Shown: positions 1-5,914 of the stretch, piece after piece
How the letters are laid out: each line of letters opens with the position of its first letter
Position numbering within the stretch: position 1 is the stretch's first letter
Assembly (NCBI GenBank): GCA_024404735.1
Contig: JAKSPP010000081.1
Span: 1 to 6,421, forward strand
Source: Oscillospiraceae bacterium
GTDB taxonomy: Bacteria > Bacillota > Clostridia > Oscillospirales > Oscillospiraceae
Direction of reading: 5' to 3'
Length of the DNA: 6,421 bases
Notes under the pieces: model-generated
Told to the model about the DNA's origin: nothing
The model's input: only the letters and a program-made list of their open reading frames with translations
Databases searched by the model: none
Translations under genes and position numbers: made by a program

Positions 1-900
1 GCAGGTCACCTTACAGAGGAGGGCGCACGGCTTCTGGGCGGTGCCTTCCCCGAGGGAATCCCCTTTGCCCCTCCCGAGGGCGATGCGGGAACGGGAATGA
101 CGGCAACCAATGCCGTTTTACCGAGGACGGGCAATGTTTCCGCGGGCACAAGTATTTTTTCCATGATTGTTCTGGAAAAGCCCCTTAAGGGCAGATACAC
201 GGAAATAGATATAGTCGCGACCCCCGACGGCAGCCCCGTTGCTATGGTTCACTGCAATAACTGTACCGGAGATATGAACCTCTGGGCAGAGCTTCTGGGC
301 GAGTGTGCCGCCCTCTTCGGCGCTGCCCCCGATAGAAGCGAGCTTTTTACAAGGCTCTATGAAAAGAGCCTTGAGGGAGAGGCAGACTGCGGCGGCGTTA
401 CCGTGTGCAACTATCTTGCAGGCGAGGGCGTAACGGGCTTTGACAGAGGCATTCCTCTTGTGATGAGGGCCCCGGGGGCGAGCTTCGGCCTTGCAAACTT
501 TATGAGGGCACAGCTGTATTCAAGCCTTGCAACCCTGAGCATCGGAATGGATATTCTCGCCTCCGAGAAGGTTAAAATAGACAGTATTTCCGGTCACGGC
601 GGTCTTTTCAAGACTCCCCTTGTGGGTCAGAGATATCTTGCCGCGGCCTGCCGTGCGCCCATAAGCCTGTGGGAAACGGCCGGTGAGGGCGGACCCTACG
701 GAATGGCACTTCTGGCTGCCTTTATGCATCTGAGAAAAGAGGGCGAGGCCTTGGGCGATTTCCTTAAAAACAGAGCCTTTCGGGGGGCAAAATGCAATAC
801 TCTTTCACCCCTTGAAGAAGATGAGAGAGGCTTTTCCGCCTACCTTGAGGGCTTCAGAAGGGGCCTTGAGGTTGAGAGGGCCGCAGTCGAAAATATGTAA
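1..900 (+). CDS. FGGY-family carbohydrate kinase, C-terminal part (probable ribulokinase), 5' truncated
   Basis: The frame is open from base 1 with no start, so the window cuts into the gene. About 299 codons remain of a family usually near 500-540 residues, and the missing part is the N-terminal FGGY domain. The first internal ATG (97) lies inside the domain and is not the start. What remains is the C-terminal ATP-binding lobe. Visible landmarks are a VHCNNCTGD stretch (247-273), GHGGLFKT (592-615), which matches the glycine-rich nucleotide-binding loop of FGGY kinases, and ETAGEGGPYGMALLAA (673-720), the usual late helix. These kinases phosphorylate sugars such as ribulose or xylulose with ATP in the cytosol. 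The araD gene begins 17 nt downstream in the same operon, which favours L-ribulose as substrate. The sequence is not a close match to classical AraB; it is nearer the non-orthologous FGGY ribulokinases (AraK type) known from clostridia. The family call is firm, the substrate is inferred; a xylulokinase is the alternative. Confidence 0.85.
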   Translation, partial: AGHLTEEGARLLGGAFPEGIPFAPPEGDAGTGMTATNAVLPRTGNVSAGTSIFSMIVLEKPLKGRYTEIDIVATPDGSPVAMVHCNNCTGDMNLWAELLGECAALFGAAPDRSELFTRLYEKSLEGEADCGGVTVCNYLAGEGVTGFDRGIPLVMRAPGASFGLANFMRAQLYSSLATLSIGMDILASEKVKIDSISGHGGLFKTPLVGQRYLAAACRAPISLWETAGEGGPYGMALLAAFMHLRKEGEALGDFLKNRAFRGAKCNTLSPLEEDERGFSAYLEGFRRGLEVERAAVENM

Positions 901-917
901 GGGGAGGAGAAGACAAA

Positions 918-1607
918 ATGCTTGAAGAATTAAAGGAGCAGGTTTTACTTGCCAATCTGATGCTGCCCCGTTACGGTCTTGTCCTTTTCACCTGGGGAAA
1001 CGCCTCGGGAATAGACAGGGAAAAGGGCCTTGTGGTAATAAAGCCCTCCGGCCTTTCCTACGATGAGATGAAGGCAGAGGATATGGTTGTTCTCGACCTT
1101 GATGGTAATGTTGCAGAGGGAAAGCTGCGCCCCTCCAGTGATACTCCCACCCATCTTGAGCTTTATAAGGCCTTCCCCGAGCTAGGGGGCATTGTCCATA
1201 CCCACTCCCGCTACGCAACTGCCTTTGCTCAGGCCGGAAGACCCATAAGCTGCTTCGGAACAACACATGCCGATTATTTCTGCGGTGAGGTTCCCGTCAC
1301 CCGCCCCATGAGACCCGATGAAATAAACGGAGAATACGAGAAGGAGACGGGAAGGGTGATTGCCGAGGCCTTTGCGGATAAAAACCCCGCTTACGTTCCG
1401 GGGGTACTGGTTCGCAGCCACGGGCCGTTTACCTGGGGAAGGGATGCAGCCGAGGCTGCCCATAATGCGGCTGTTCTCGAGGAGGTTGCATTTATGAATT
1501 TCAGTACCCTTATGCTGAATCCCGAAGCAGAGCCTGTAGGCTCCGAGCTTCTGGGAAGACATTTTTTCAGAAAGCACGGGGCAAATGCCTATTACGGGCA
1601 GAAATGA
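918..1607 (+). CDS. araD: L-ribulose-5-phosphate 4-epimerase AraD
   Basis: This cytosolic enzyme converts L-ribulose 5-phosphate to D-xylulose 5-phosphate, the last step feeding L-arabinose into the pentose phosphate pathway. The 229-residue product aligns end to end with E. coli AraD (231 residues) by eye, from MLEELKEQVLLANLMLP to the C-terminal AYYGQ. It belongs to the class II aldolase/AraD family. Expected functional residues are present: His94 and His96 (IVHTHSRYAT) and His168 (VRSHGPF) as zinc ligands, Asp75 in PSSDTPTH, Asp119 in THADY and Tyr226, matching E. coli Asp120 and Tyr229. TWGNAS (25-30) and KPSG (42-45) form the phosphate-binding part. The start is set by GGAGGAG at 903-909, 8 nt before the ATG. 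It is cotranscribed with the preceding kinase and appears to end the operon, because a palindrome and a hairpin follow. The related L-fuculose/rhamnulose aldolases are less likely given the close AraD match. Confidence 0.96.
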   Translation: MLEELKEQVLLANLMLPRYGLVLFTWGNASGIDREKGLVVIKPSGLSYDEMKAEDMVVLDLDGNVAEGKLRPSSDTPTHLELYKAFPELGGIVHTHSRYATAFAQAGRPISCFGTTHADYFCGEVPVTRPMRPDEINGEYEKETGRVIAEAFADKNPAYVPGVLVRSHGPFTWGRDAAEAAHNAAVLEEVAFMNFSTLMLNPEAEPVGSELLGRHFFRKHGANAYYGQK

Positions 1608-1611
1608 GTCC

Positions 1612-1625
1612 TTTTTCGCGAAAAA
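1612..1625. other. 14-bp perfect palindrome after araD
   Basis: TTTTTCGCGAAAAA is a perfect palindrome beginning 5 nt after the araD stop codon. It has no loop, so it is a poor RNA hairpin in the usual sense. Its form (A/T arms around CGCG) would suit a dimeric DNA-binding protein or a weak transcript-end signal. Only the symmetry is seen; function is unknown. Confidence 0.4.
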
Positions 1626-1638
1626 AATAATGCACAGT

Positions 1639-1692
1639 CCCCGCAGCCATTGATGTGCCCCGGAAAAGGGGAAGCTGCGGGGAATTTTATAA
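1639..1692 (+). terminator. Probable intrinsic terminator of the kinase-araD operon
   Basis: A perfect 9-bp GC-rich inverted repeat, CCCCGCAGC (1639-1647) with GCTGCGGGG (1674-1682), encloses a second small stem, CCCC (1658-1661) with GGGG (1668-1671) around GGAAAA. The right arm is followed by AATTTTATAATT, which is T-rich but not a solid T-run. The position, after the last gene of one unit and before the promoter of the next, fits a terminator. The long nested loop and modest T-tract make the efficiency uncertain. Confidence 0.6.
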
Positions 1693-1716
1693 TTATTAAG
1701 CCTTCTTATGGGATTG

Positions 1717-1748
1717 TTAAGGCAATTTTTATTGCAAGAGGGCCTTAA
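1717..1748. promoter_or_regulatory. Inverted repeat surrounding the -35 box (candidate operator)
   Basis: TTAAGGC (1717-1723) and GCCTTAA (1742-1748) form a perfect 7-bp dyad with an 18-bp gap, centred on the -35 hexamer at 1732-1737. A second small dyad, GCAAT (1722-1726) with ATTGC (1731-1735), overlaps its left half and the -35 box. A repressor bound here would block RNA polymerase. The symmetry is seen; the regulatory role is inferred, and no known motif was recognised. Confidence 0.4.
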
Positions 1749-1760
1749 AGGGGGTATAAT
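1732..1760 (+). promoter_or_regulatory. Sigma-A type promoter for the phosphatase-MFS-phosphodiesterase unit
   Basis: A -35 box TTGCAA (1732-1737) and a consensus -10 box TATAAT (1755-1760) are separated by exactly 17 bp. Transcription would start near 1767, giving a short leader of about 28 nt before the ATG at 1795. It lies downstream of the araD hairpin, so the unit can be expressed separately from the pentose genes. No other promoter-like pair of this quality is seen in this gap. Confidence 0.75.
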
Positions 1761-1794
1761 ACGAAAAGTAAAACAGATTACGGAGAAAACCTGA

Positions 1795-2595
1795 ATGCTG
1801 AAGGATAAAAAGCTGTTTCTTCTGGATATGGACGGAACAATATATCTGGGGGATAAGCTCTTTGAGGGTACAAGGGACTTCCTTGCCCATATTAAGAAAA
1901 CAGGAGGGAGATACCTCTTCCTTACAAACAACTCCTCAAGAGGCACCGATGCCTATGTAAAGAGGCTGAAGACCATGGGAATAGAGGCATCGAAAGAGGA
2001 TTTTCTTACCTCCGCAGATGCCTGCGTAAGCTATATTCTGGAAAACTGCCCCCGGTCGCGCTTTTACGTCTGCGGAACGGAATCCTTTAAGAGTCAGCTT
2101 AAAAATGCGGGGATTGCCCTTGCGGAAGGCTGTGAGGATGACCCCGATACGGTTCTTCTGGGCTATGATACGGAGCTTAGCTACGGAAAGCTTGAAAACT
2201 GCTGTATCCTTCTGGGGCAGGGAAAAAGCTATATGGCAACCCATCCCGACCTTGTCTGCCCCACAGCCTACGGCTATGCCCCCGACTGCGGAAGTGTAAT
2301 AGAGATGCTTTGTACGGCAACAGGCCGCCGCCCCTCTGTCATAATAGGAAAACCGAAGCCGGAGATGGCCTTTGCCGCAATGAAGAAGACGGGCTTTTCC
2401 CCCGAGGAAACCTGCCTTATAGGCGACAGAGTATACACGGACATTGCCTGCGGGGTCAATGCGGGTATAGATACGGTTTTTGTTCTGTCCGGCGAGGGGG
2501 TAGAGGAGGATACGGAAAAATACGGCGTAAAGCCGACCTACATTATGAAGAACATTTCAGAGGTGCTTAAAACCATTCTGGAGGGAGATAAATAA
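1795..2595 (+). CDS. HAD-IIA family phosphatase (NagD/phosphoglycolate phosphatase-like)
   Basis: This is a cytosolic haloacid-dehalogenase superfamily hydrolase of 266 residues, the usual size for subfamily IIA with a C2 cap. Motif I is DMDGTI (11-16), with Asp11 as nucleophile and Asp13 as acid/base. Motif II is LTNNSS (43-48, Thr44). The C2 cap spans roughly residues 75-180. Motif III is the lysine of GKPKPEMA (Lys186). Motif IV is GDRVYTDI (210-217), with Asp211 and Asp216 binding magnesium. All catalytic residues are intact. Known IIA members hydrolyse phosphate from UMP, p-nitrophenyl phosphate, phosphoglycolate or glycerol 3-phosphate; the substrate cannot be read from the sequence. 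The start is supported by CGGAG (1781-1785) 9 nt upstream and by motif I falling at the expected residue. It is the first gene of a unit with a transporter and a glycerophosphodiesterase, which makes glycerol 3-phosphate a reasonable guess. Confidence 0.9.
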   Translation: MLKDKKLFLLDMDGTIYLGDKLFEGTRDFLAHIKKTGGRYLFLTNNSSRGTDAYVKRLKTMGIEASKEDFLTSADACVSYILENCPRSRFYVCGTESFKSQLKNAGIALAEGCEDDPDTVLLGYDTELSYGKLENCCILLGQGKSYMATHPDLVCPTAYGYAPDCGSVIEMLCTATGRRPSVIIGKPKPEMAFAAMKKTGFSPEETCLIGDRVYTDIACGVNAGIDTVFVLSGEGVEEDTEKYGVKPTYIMKNISEVLKTILEGDK

Positions 2596-3935
2596 TGAAA
2601 ATAAAGCTTAAATACGGAAGAACCTTTATTATAGGCCTTGCCTTCCTTTCCATCTGCGCATTCTGGCAGATGTACGATAACATCATTCCTCTTATTCTGA
2701 CGAAAACCTTCGGAATGAATGAGACCATTTCCGGTGCCATAATGGCGGCGGATAATATTCTGGCCCTGTTTCTTCTGCCTCTTTTCGGCTCTGTTTCCGA
2801 CAGAACGGAAACAAGGCTGGGCCGCAGAATGCCCTTTATTCTCTTCGGAACGGGCTGTGCGGTCATCCTTATGAATCTCCTGCCACTTCTGGATAATTCC
2901 TACTACAGCTTTGCAGGCAGCTTCAAGAGCATATCCTTCGTTATTGTTCTGGGGCTTCTTCTTATCGCCATGGGCACCTACCGCTCTCCGGCGGTTGCCC
3001 TTATGCCCGATGTAACACCGAAGCCTCTGCGCAGTAAGGCAAATGCCATCATTAACCTTATGGGCGCAGTGGGCGGCATTATCTATCTTGCCGTTGCCGC
3101 CGTTCTCTACCCCAATTCAAAAACAGCGGGTCTTGAGCATGTAAGCTACTCTCCACTTTTCCTTATTGTTTCGGCCATAATGTTTGTTGCCGTGGGTCTT
3201 CTTTTCCTCCTTATTAAGGAGCCGAAGCTCACTGCCGAAAACAGGGCCCTTGAGGCGGAGCATCCCGAGTGGAATCTTGCCGAGAGCGACGGCTCCGGCG
3301 GTGAGGTTCTGCCCGCACCCGTAAAGAGAAGCCTCGGCTTCCTCCTTGCCTCAATTGCCCTCTGGTTTATCGGATATAACGGTGTCACAACCTGGTTCAC
3401 AACCTATGTTGATGTGGTTATGGGTCAGGGTCTGGGAGGCGCCTCCACCTGCCTTCTCATTGCAACCGCAGGCGCCATAGTATCCTATATCCCAATCGGA
3501 ATAATCGCCTCCCGTATAGGAAGAGTAAGGACCATAAAGGGCGGAGTTATAATGCTGGCAGTCTGCTTTGCCCTCGGCTATGTTCTCACAACAAGCTTTT
3601 CATCCATAAATCTCATTATGTTTGTTGTCTTTGCTCTGGTCGGTGTTGCCTGGGCCGCAATAAACGTCAACTCCCTTCCCATGGTTGTTGAAATGTGCAG
3701 GGGCTCCGATGTGGGTAAGTTCACAGGCTATTACTACACGGCCTCCATGGCTGCCCAGGTTGTAACCCCCATTGTTGCGGGAACCCTTATGAGAAATATA
3801 AGCTATAAGATTCTTTTCCCCTATGCCGCTTTATTTGTTGCCCTGAGCTTCGTTACAATGAGCTTTGTCCGTCACGGAGACAGCAAGGCGGAAGCAAAGA
3901 GAGGCCTTGAGGCCTATGAGGCCATGGACGACTGA
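2595..3935 (+). CDS. MFS transporter, SLC45/sucrose-carrier-like, 12 TM
   Basis: This 446-residue integral membrane carrier has about twelve hydrophobic segments (roughly 10-30, 44-66, 80-97, 113-130, 148-172, 186-207, then 246-268, 284-305, 315-333, 337-360, 378-400, 405-425) and a hydrophilic central loop near 209-245, as in the major facilitator superfamily. The loop between TM2 and TM3, GSVSDRTETRLGRRMP (65-80), is the MFS motif A in the form seen in SLC45/plant sucrose carriers. A degenerate copy, GIIASRIGRVRT (302-313), follows TM8. Members of this group are usually cation symporters for sugars or glycosides, but the cargo here is unknown. The ATG overlaps the last base of the phosphatase stop (TAATG), and the SD-like GAGGGAG (2581-2587) lies inside the end of that gene, so translation is probably coupled. 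The gene appears intact. GlpT-type glycerol-3-phosphate antiporters look different, so direct transport of that compound is not supported. Confidence 0.88.
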   Translation: MKIKLKYGRTFIIGLAFLSICAFWQMYDNIIPLILTKTFGMNETISGAIMAADNILALFLLPLFGSVSDRTETRLGRRMPFILFGTGCAVILMNLLPLLDNSYYSFAGSFKSISFVIVLGLLLIAMGTYRSPAVALMPDVTPKPLRSKANAIINLMGAVGGIIYLAVAAVLYPNSKTAGLEHVSYSPLFLIVSAIMFVAVGLLFLLIKEPKLTAENRALEAEHPEWNLAESDGSGGEVLPAPVKRSLGFLLASIALWFIGYNGVTTWFTTYVDVVMGQGLGGASTCLLIATAGAIVSYIPIGIIASRIGRVRTIKGGVIMLAVCFALGYVLTTSFSSINLIMFVVFALVGVAWAAINVNSLPMVVEMCRGSDVGKFTGYYYTASMAAQVVTPIVAGTLMRNISYKILFPYAALFVALSFVTMSFVRHGDSKAEAKRGLEAYEAMDD

Positions 3936-3942
3936 CAATGAC

Positions 3943-3974
3943 CGGAAATACCGAGAAGCCATCGGTATTTTCCG
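3943..3974 (+). other. Intergenic hairpin between MFS gene and phosphodiesterase gene
   Basis: ATACCGA (3948-3954) pairs with TCGGTAT (3962-3968) around a 7-nt loop. The stem extends by two more A-T pairs and, past one bulged T at 3971, by CGG/CCG (3943-3945 with 3972-3974). No run of T follows, so this is a poor intrinsic terminator. It may stabilise or separate the mRNA, or act as a partial attenuator that lowers the downstream gene. The structure is clear by base pairing; the role is inferred. Confidence 0.5.
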
Positions 3975-3995
3975 TTTCCGAAAAGGAGTAATAAA

Positions 3996-4847
3996 ATGAA
4001 AAAGAATAAACTCGCATCCTTCATAACGGGTGCTGCCCTTTCCACCGCCGCTGCAGGTGCTGCCGCAGCCCTTGCCCAGCATTCCCGTAAGGGTCACCCC
4101 GATTTCGGCGATATGAAGGATTATATCTATGCTCACAGAGGCTTCCATTGCCTCCCGGACTACCCGGAAAATTCCATGGCGGCCTTCAGAAGGGCCGCTG
4201 CCCGCGGCTGGGGAGCAGAGCTTGATGTTCATCTCCTCCGTGACGGCACCCTTGCGGTTTTTCACGACTCCTCACTTAAGAGAATGACGGGAGTCGAGGG
4301 AAATATCGAGGACCTTGACCTTGCCGCCCTTAAGGAGCTCAGGCTGAAGGGTACGGATGAACAGATTCCTCTCTTCGATGAGGTCCTTAAGATATTCGAG
4401 GGGAGACTGCCCCTTATCATAGAGCTTAAAACCGCAGGCGGAAACCATTCCGAGCTTGCAATGGCCGTATGCAAAAGGCTTGAAAGCTACCGTGGCTTAT
4501 TTGCCCTTGAGTCCTTTGACCCCAGAGCCATTGCCGCCGTGCGCCATTATGCCCCCGATTACTGTGTTGGAATCCTGTGGGAGAACTTTATGAAGGATGA
4601 TGACCCCGATTTCTCCCTGCCTTTGTGGCAGAAGCTTACTTTAACGGGCCTTTTCACAAACTTCTTCTCCTCGCCCGACTTTGTTGCATATAATTTCGCG
4701 GACAGAAACTCACTTCCCCTGAATGCCTGCCTTAAGCTATGGGAGCCGGGCAGAGTATCCTGGACAATTCGCTCCAGAACCGATTTCCGCTTCTGCAAGA
4801 GCGCCGGAATCATTCCCATCTTCGAGGGCTTTGACCCCGAGGAATAA
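3996..4847 (+). CDS. Membrane-anchored glycerophosphodiester phosphodiesterase
   Basis: The enzyme hydrolyses glycerophosphodiesters (deacylated phospholipid or polymer head groups) to an alcohol and glycerol 3-phosphate. The 283-residue product is a complete GDPD-family TIM barrel. It shows AHRGFH (46-51; His47, Arg48), PENSMAAF (57-64; Glu58, Asn59), ELDVH (75-79; Glu75, Asp77), VFHD (88-91; His90), IELK (142-145; Glu143, Lys145) and the late SWTIRS (255-260) and FEGF (276-279) strands. Catalytic and metal-binding residues are all present. Residues 1-4 are basic and about 6-27 form an alanine-rich hydrophobic segment ending in ALAQ. This is either a signal peptide or, more likely, a membrane anchor, placing the barrel outside the cell. 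AAAGGAG (3982-3988) lies 7 nt before the ATG. The gene is 60 nt after the MFS gene with a hairpin between, and is closed by a strong terminator. The family call is secure; the natural substrate and the side of the membrane are inferred. Confidence 0.93.
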   Translation: MKKNKLASFITGAALSTAAAGAAAALAQHSRKGHPDFGDMKDYIYAHRGFHCLPDYPENSMAAFRRAAARGWGAELDVHLLRDGTLAVFHDSSLKRMTGVEGNIEDLDLAALKELRLKGTDEQIPLFDEVLKIFEGRLPLIIELKTAGGNHSELAMAVCKRLESYRGLFALESFDPRAIAAVRHYAPDYCVGILWENFMKDDDPDFSLPLWQKLTLTGLFTNFFSSPDFVAYNFADRNSLPLNACLKLWEPGRVSWTIRSRTDFRFCKSAGIIPIFEGFDPEE

Positions 4848-4863
4848 TCATATGCCCTTATTT

Positions 4864-4898
4864 CCGCCTTCACCCCTTTGCGGTGAGGGCGGTTTTTT
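4864..4898 (+). terminator. Strong intrinsic terminator
   Basis: CCGCCTTCACC (4864-4874) pairs with GGTGAGGGCGG (4882-4892), an 11-bp stem with one G-U pair and a 7-nt loop. It is followed directly by six T residues (4893-4898). This is the canonical form. It lies 16 nt after the phosphodiesterase stop and ends that transcription unit. Confidence 0.92.
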
Positions 4899-4920
4899 AC
4901 TGCCGTGCTTTGCTTTTTCC

Positions 4921-4950
4921 TTGACCTTCAGGCACTTAATATGCTACAAT
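4921..4950 (+). promoter_or_regulatory. Extended -10 promoter for the methyltransferase
   Basis: TTGACC (4921-4926) is one mismatch from the -35 consensus. TACAAT (4945-4950) is one mismatch from the -10 consensus and is preceded by TG at 4942-4943, giving TGCTACAAT, an extended -10. The spacer is 18 bp. Transcription would start near 4957, about 40 nt before the ATG at 4997. It lies just after the preceding terminator. Confidence 0.75.
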
Positions 4951-4966
4951 ATGCTGTTAAAAAATA

Positions 4967-4980
4967 CAGATTACAATCTG
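4967..4980. promoter_or_regulatory. Inverted repeat in the methyltransferase leader
   Basis: CAGATT (4967-4972) and AATCTG (4975-4980) form a perfect 6-bp dyad with a 2-bp centre, just downstream of the predicted transcription start and immediately before the ribosome binding site. With a 2-nt loop it is unlikely as an RNA hairpin without opening a pair, so a DNA operator is the better reading. Only the symmetry is seen. Confidence 0.35.
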
Positions 4981-4996
4981 AAAGGTTTGGATATAT

Positions 4997-5863
4997 ATGT
5001 TTTTGTCGGATAAATGGAAGGATTTTGAGCTTATTGACTGCTCCGGAGGAGAGAAGCTGGAGCGCTGGGGCGAGTATATTCTTGTTCGCCCGGATCCTCA
5101 GGCCATATGGAAAACGGACAGGGTAAATCCCCTGTGGAGAAATCCTTCCGCCCGATACAGCCGCTCAAGCTCCGGCGGCGGAGCCTGGGACAAGGGCTCA
5201 AAGCTCCCCGAAAGCTGGGAGATAAATTACGGCGAGCTTAAATTCAACGTAAAGCCCATGAACTTCAAGCACACCGGCCTTTTCCCCGAGCAGGCCTCAA
5301 ACTGGGATTACATTATGGAGAAAATCAGAAATGCGGGCAGACCCATTTCTCTCCTTAACCTTTTCGGATATACGGGGGCTGCCAGCCTTGCGGGGGCTGC
5401 CGCAGGGGCAAGCGTCTGCCATGTTGATGCCGCCAAGGGTATGGTGGCCTGGGGCAAGCAGAATGCAGAGCTCTCCGGACTTAAGGATAAGCCCATACGC
5501 TGGATTGTGGATGACTGCGCCAAGTTTGTTGAGCGTGAGGTAAGGCGCGGACACTTCTACGATGCCATCGTTATGGACCCTCCCTCCTACGGCAGAGGCC
5601 CCGGGGGAGAGGTATGGCGCCTTGAGGACAACATCTGGGATTTTGTCCGCTTAACGGAAAAGGTTCTTTCGGACAAGCCCCTTTTCGTAATAATCAACTC
5701 CTACACAACAGGCCTTTCCGCATCCACCATGGGCTATATTGCCTCAAGTGTTTTCGGAAAAAAATACGGTGGCAGAACCGATGCCCATGAGCTCGGCCTT
5801 CCCGTAACCGAGACGGGACTTGCTCTTCCCTGCGGCTGTACCTGCCGCTGGGAGGCAGACTGA
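4997..5863 (+). CDS. Class I SAM-dependent methyltransferase, RlmI/RlmK-like short form
   Basis: This 288-residue protein has a Rossmann-fold methyltransferase domain in its C-terminal two thirds. Motif I is NLFGYTGAASL (121-131), the SAM-binding loop. HVDAAKG (142-148, Asp144) contacts the SAM ribose. VDD (171-173) follows, and DPPSYGRG (194-201) is the catalytic motif IV. The preceding KPMNFKHTGLFPEQ (86-99) is typical of the group related to the 23S rRNA methyltransferases RlmI and RlmK. Those are longer (RlmI is near 400 residues and begins with a PUA domain); this protein has only a ~110-residue N-terminal part with the pattern ERWGEYILVRPDPQAIW (22-38), so it is a short form. RNA is the likely substrate but the target is unknown. 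An in-frame TGA at 4979 makes this ATG the first available start. GAAAGG (4980-4985) lies 11 nt upstream, somewhat far. The gene is the first of a unit with ecfA1. Confidence 0.85.
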   Translation: MFLSDKWKDFELIDCSGGEKLERWGEYILVRPDPQAIWKTDRVNPLWRNPSARYSRSSSGGGAWDKGSKLPESWEINYGELKFNVKPMNFKHTGLFPEQASNWDYIMEKIRNAGRPISLLNLFGYTGAASLAGAAAGASVCHVDAAKGMVAWGKQNAELSGLKDKPIRWIVDDCAKFVEREVRRGHFYDAIVMDPPSYGRGPGGEVWRLEDNIWDFVRLTEKVLSDKPLFVIINSYTTGLSASTMGYIASSVFGKKYGGRTDAHELGLPVTETGLALPCGCTCRWEAD

Positions 5864-5914
5864 TACCCTACCCGTCCGCAGAATAATAAATCCGGAGTTT
5901 TAACTTACACAGCT

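Noticed and set aside
97..900. Kinase start at the ATG at 97
   Set aside because: The frame is open to base 1 and the upstream residues continue the conserved domain, so the gene is truncated by the window rather than starting at 97.
1639..1692. The nested hairpin region as a riboswitch or small RNA
   Set aside because: It follows a gene end and precedes the next promoter, so it is not in the leader of the downstream unit; a nested terminator stem explains it and no known riboswitch core was seen.
1182..1946. Long open frame on the - strand (254 codons) crossing the araD-phosphatase gap
   Set aside because: It lies antisense to two genes with full motif support, crosses the terminator and promoter, shows no recognisable domain and has the low-complexity look of a shadow frame.
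3938..3991. 17-codon ORF (ATG at 3938) spanning the hairpin and ending at the phosphodiesterase SD
   Set aside because: It resembles a leader peptide by position but has no SD of its own, no run of regulatory codons, and is short enough to be chance.
3831..4265. Open frame on the - strand (144 codons) across the MFS-phosphodiesterase junction
   Set aside because: It is antisense to the MFS C-terminus and the GDPD catalytic HRG region, both well supported, and has no motif of its own.
4723..5013. 96-codon + strand frame across the terminator and promoter after the phosphodiesterase
   Set aside because: It overlaps the end of the phosphodiesterase out of frame and reads through a canonical terminator and a promoter; no family pattern.
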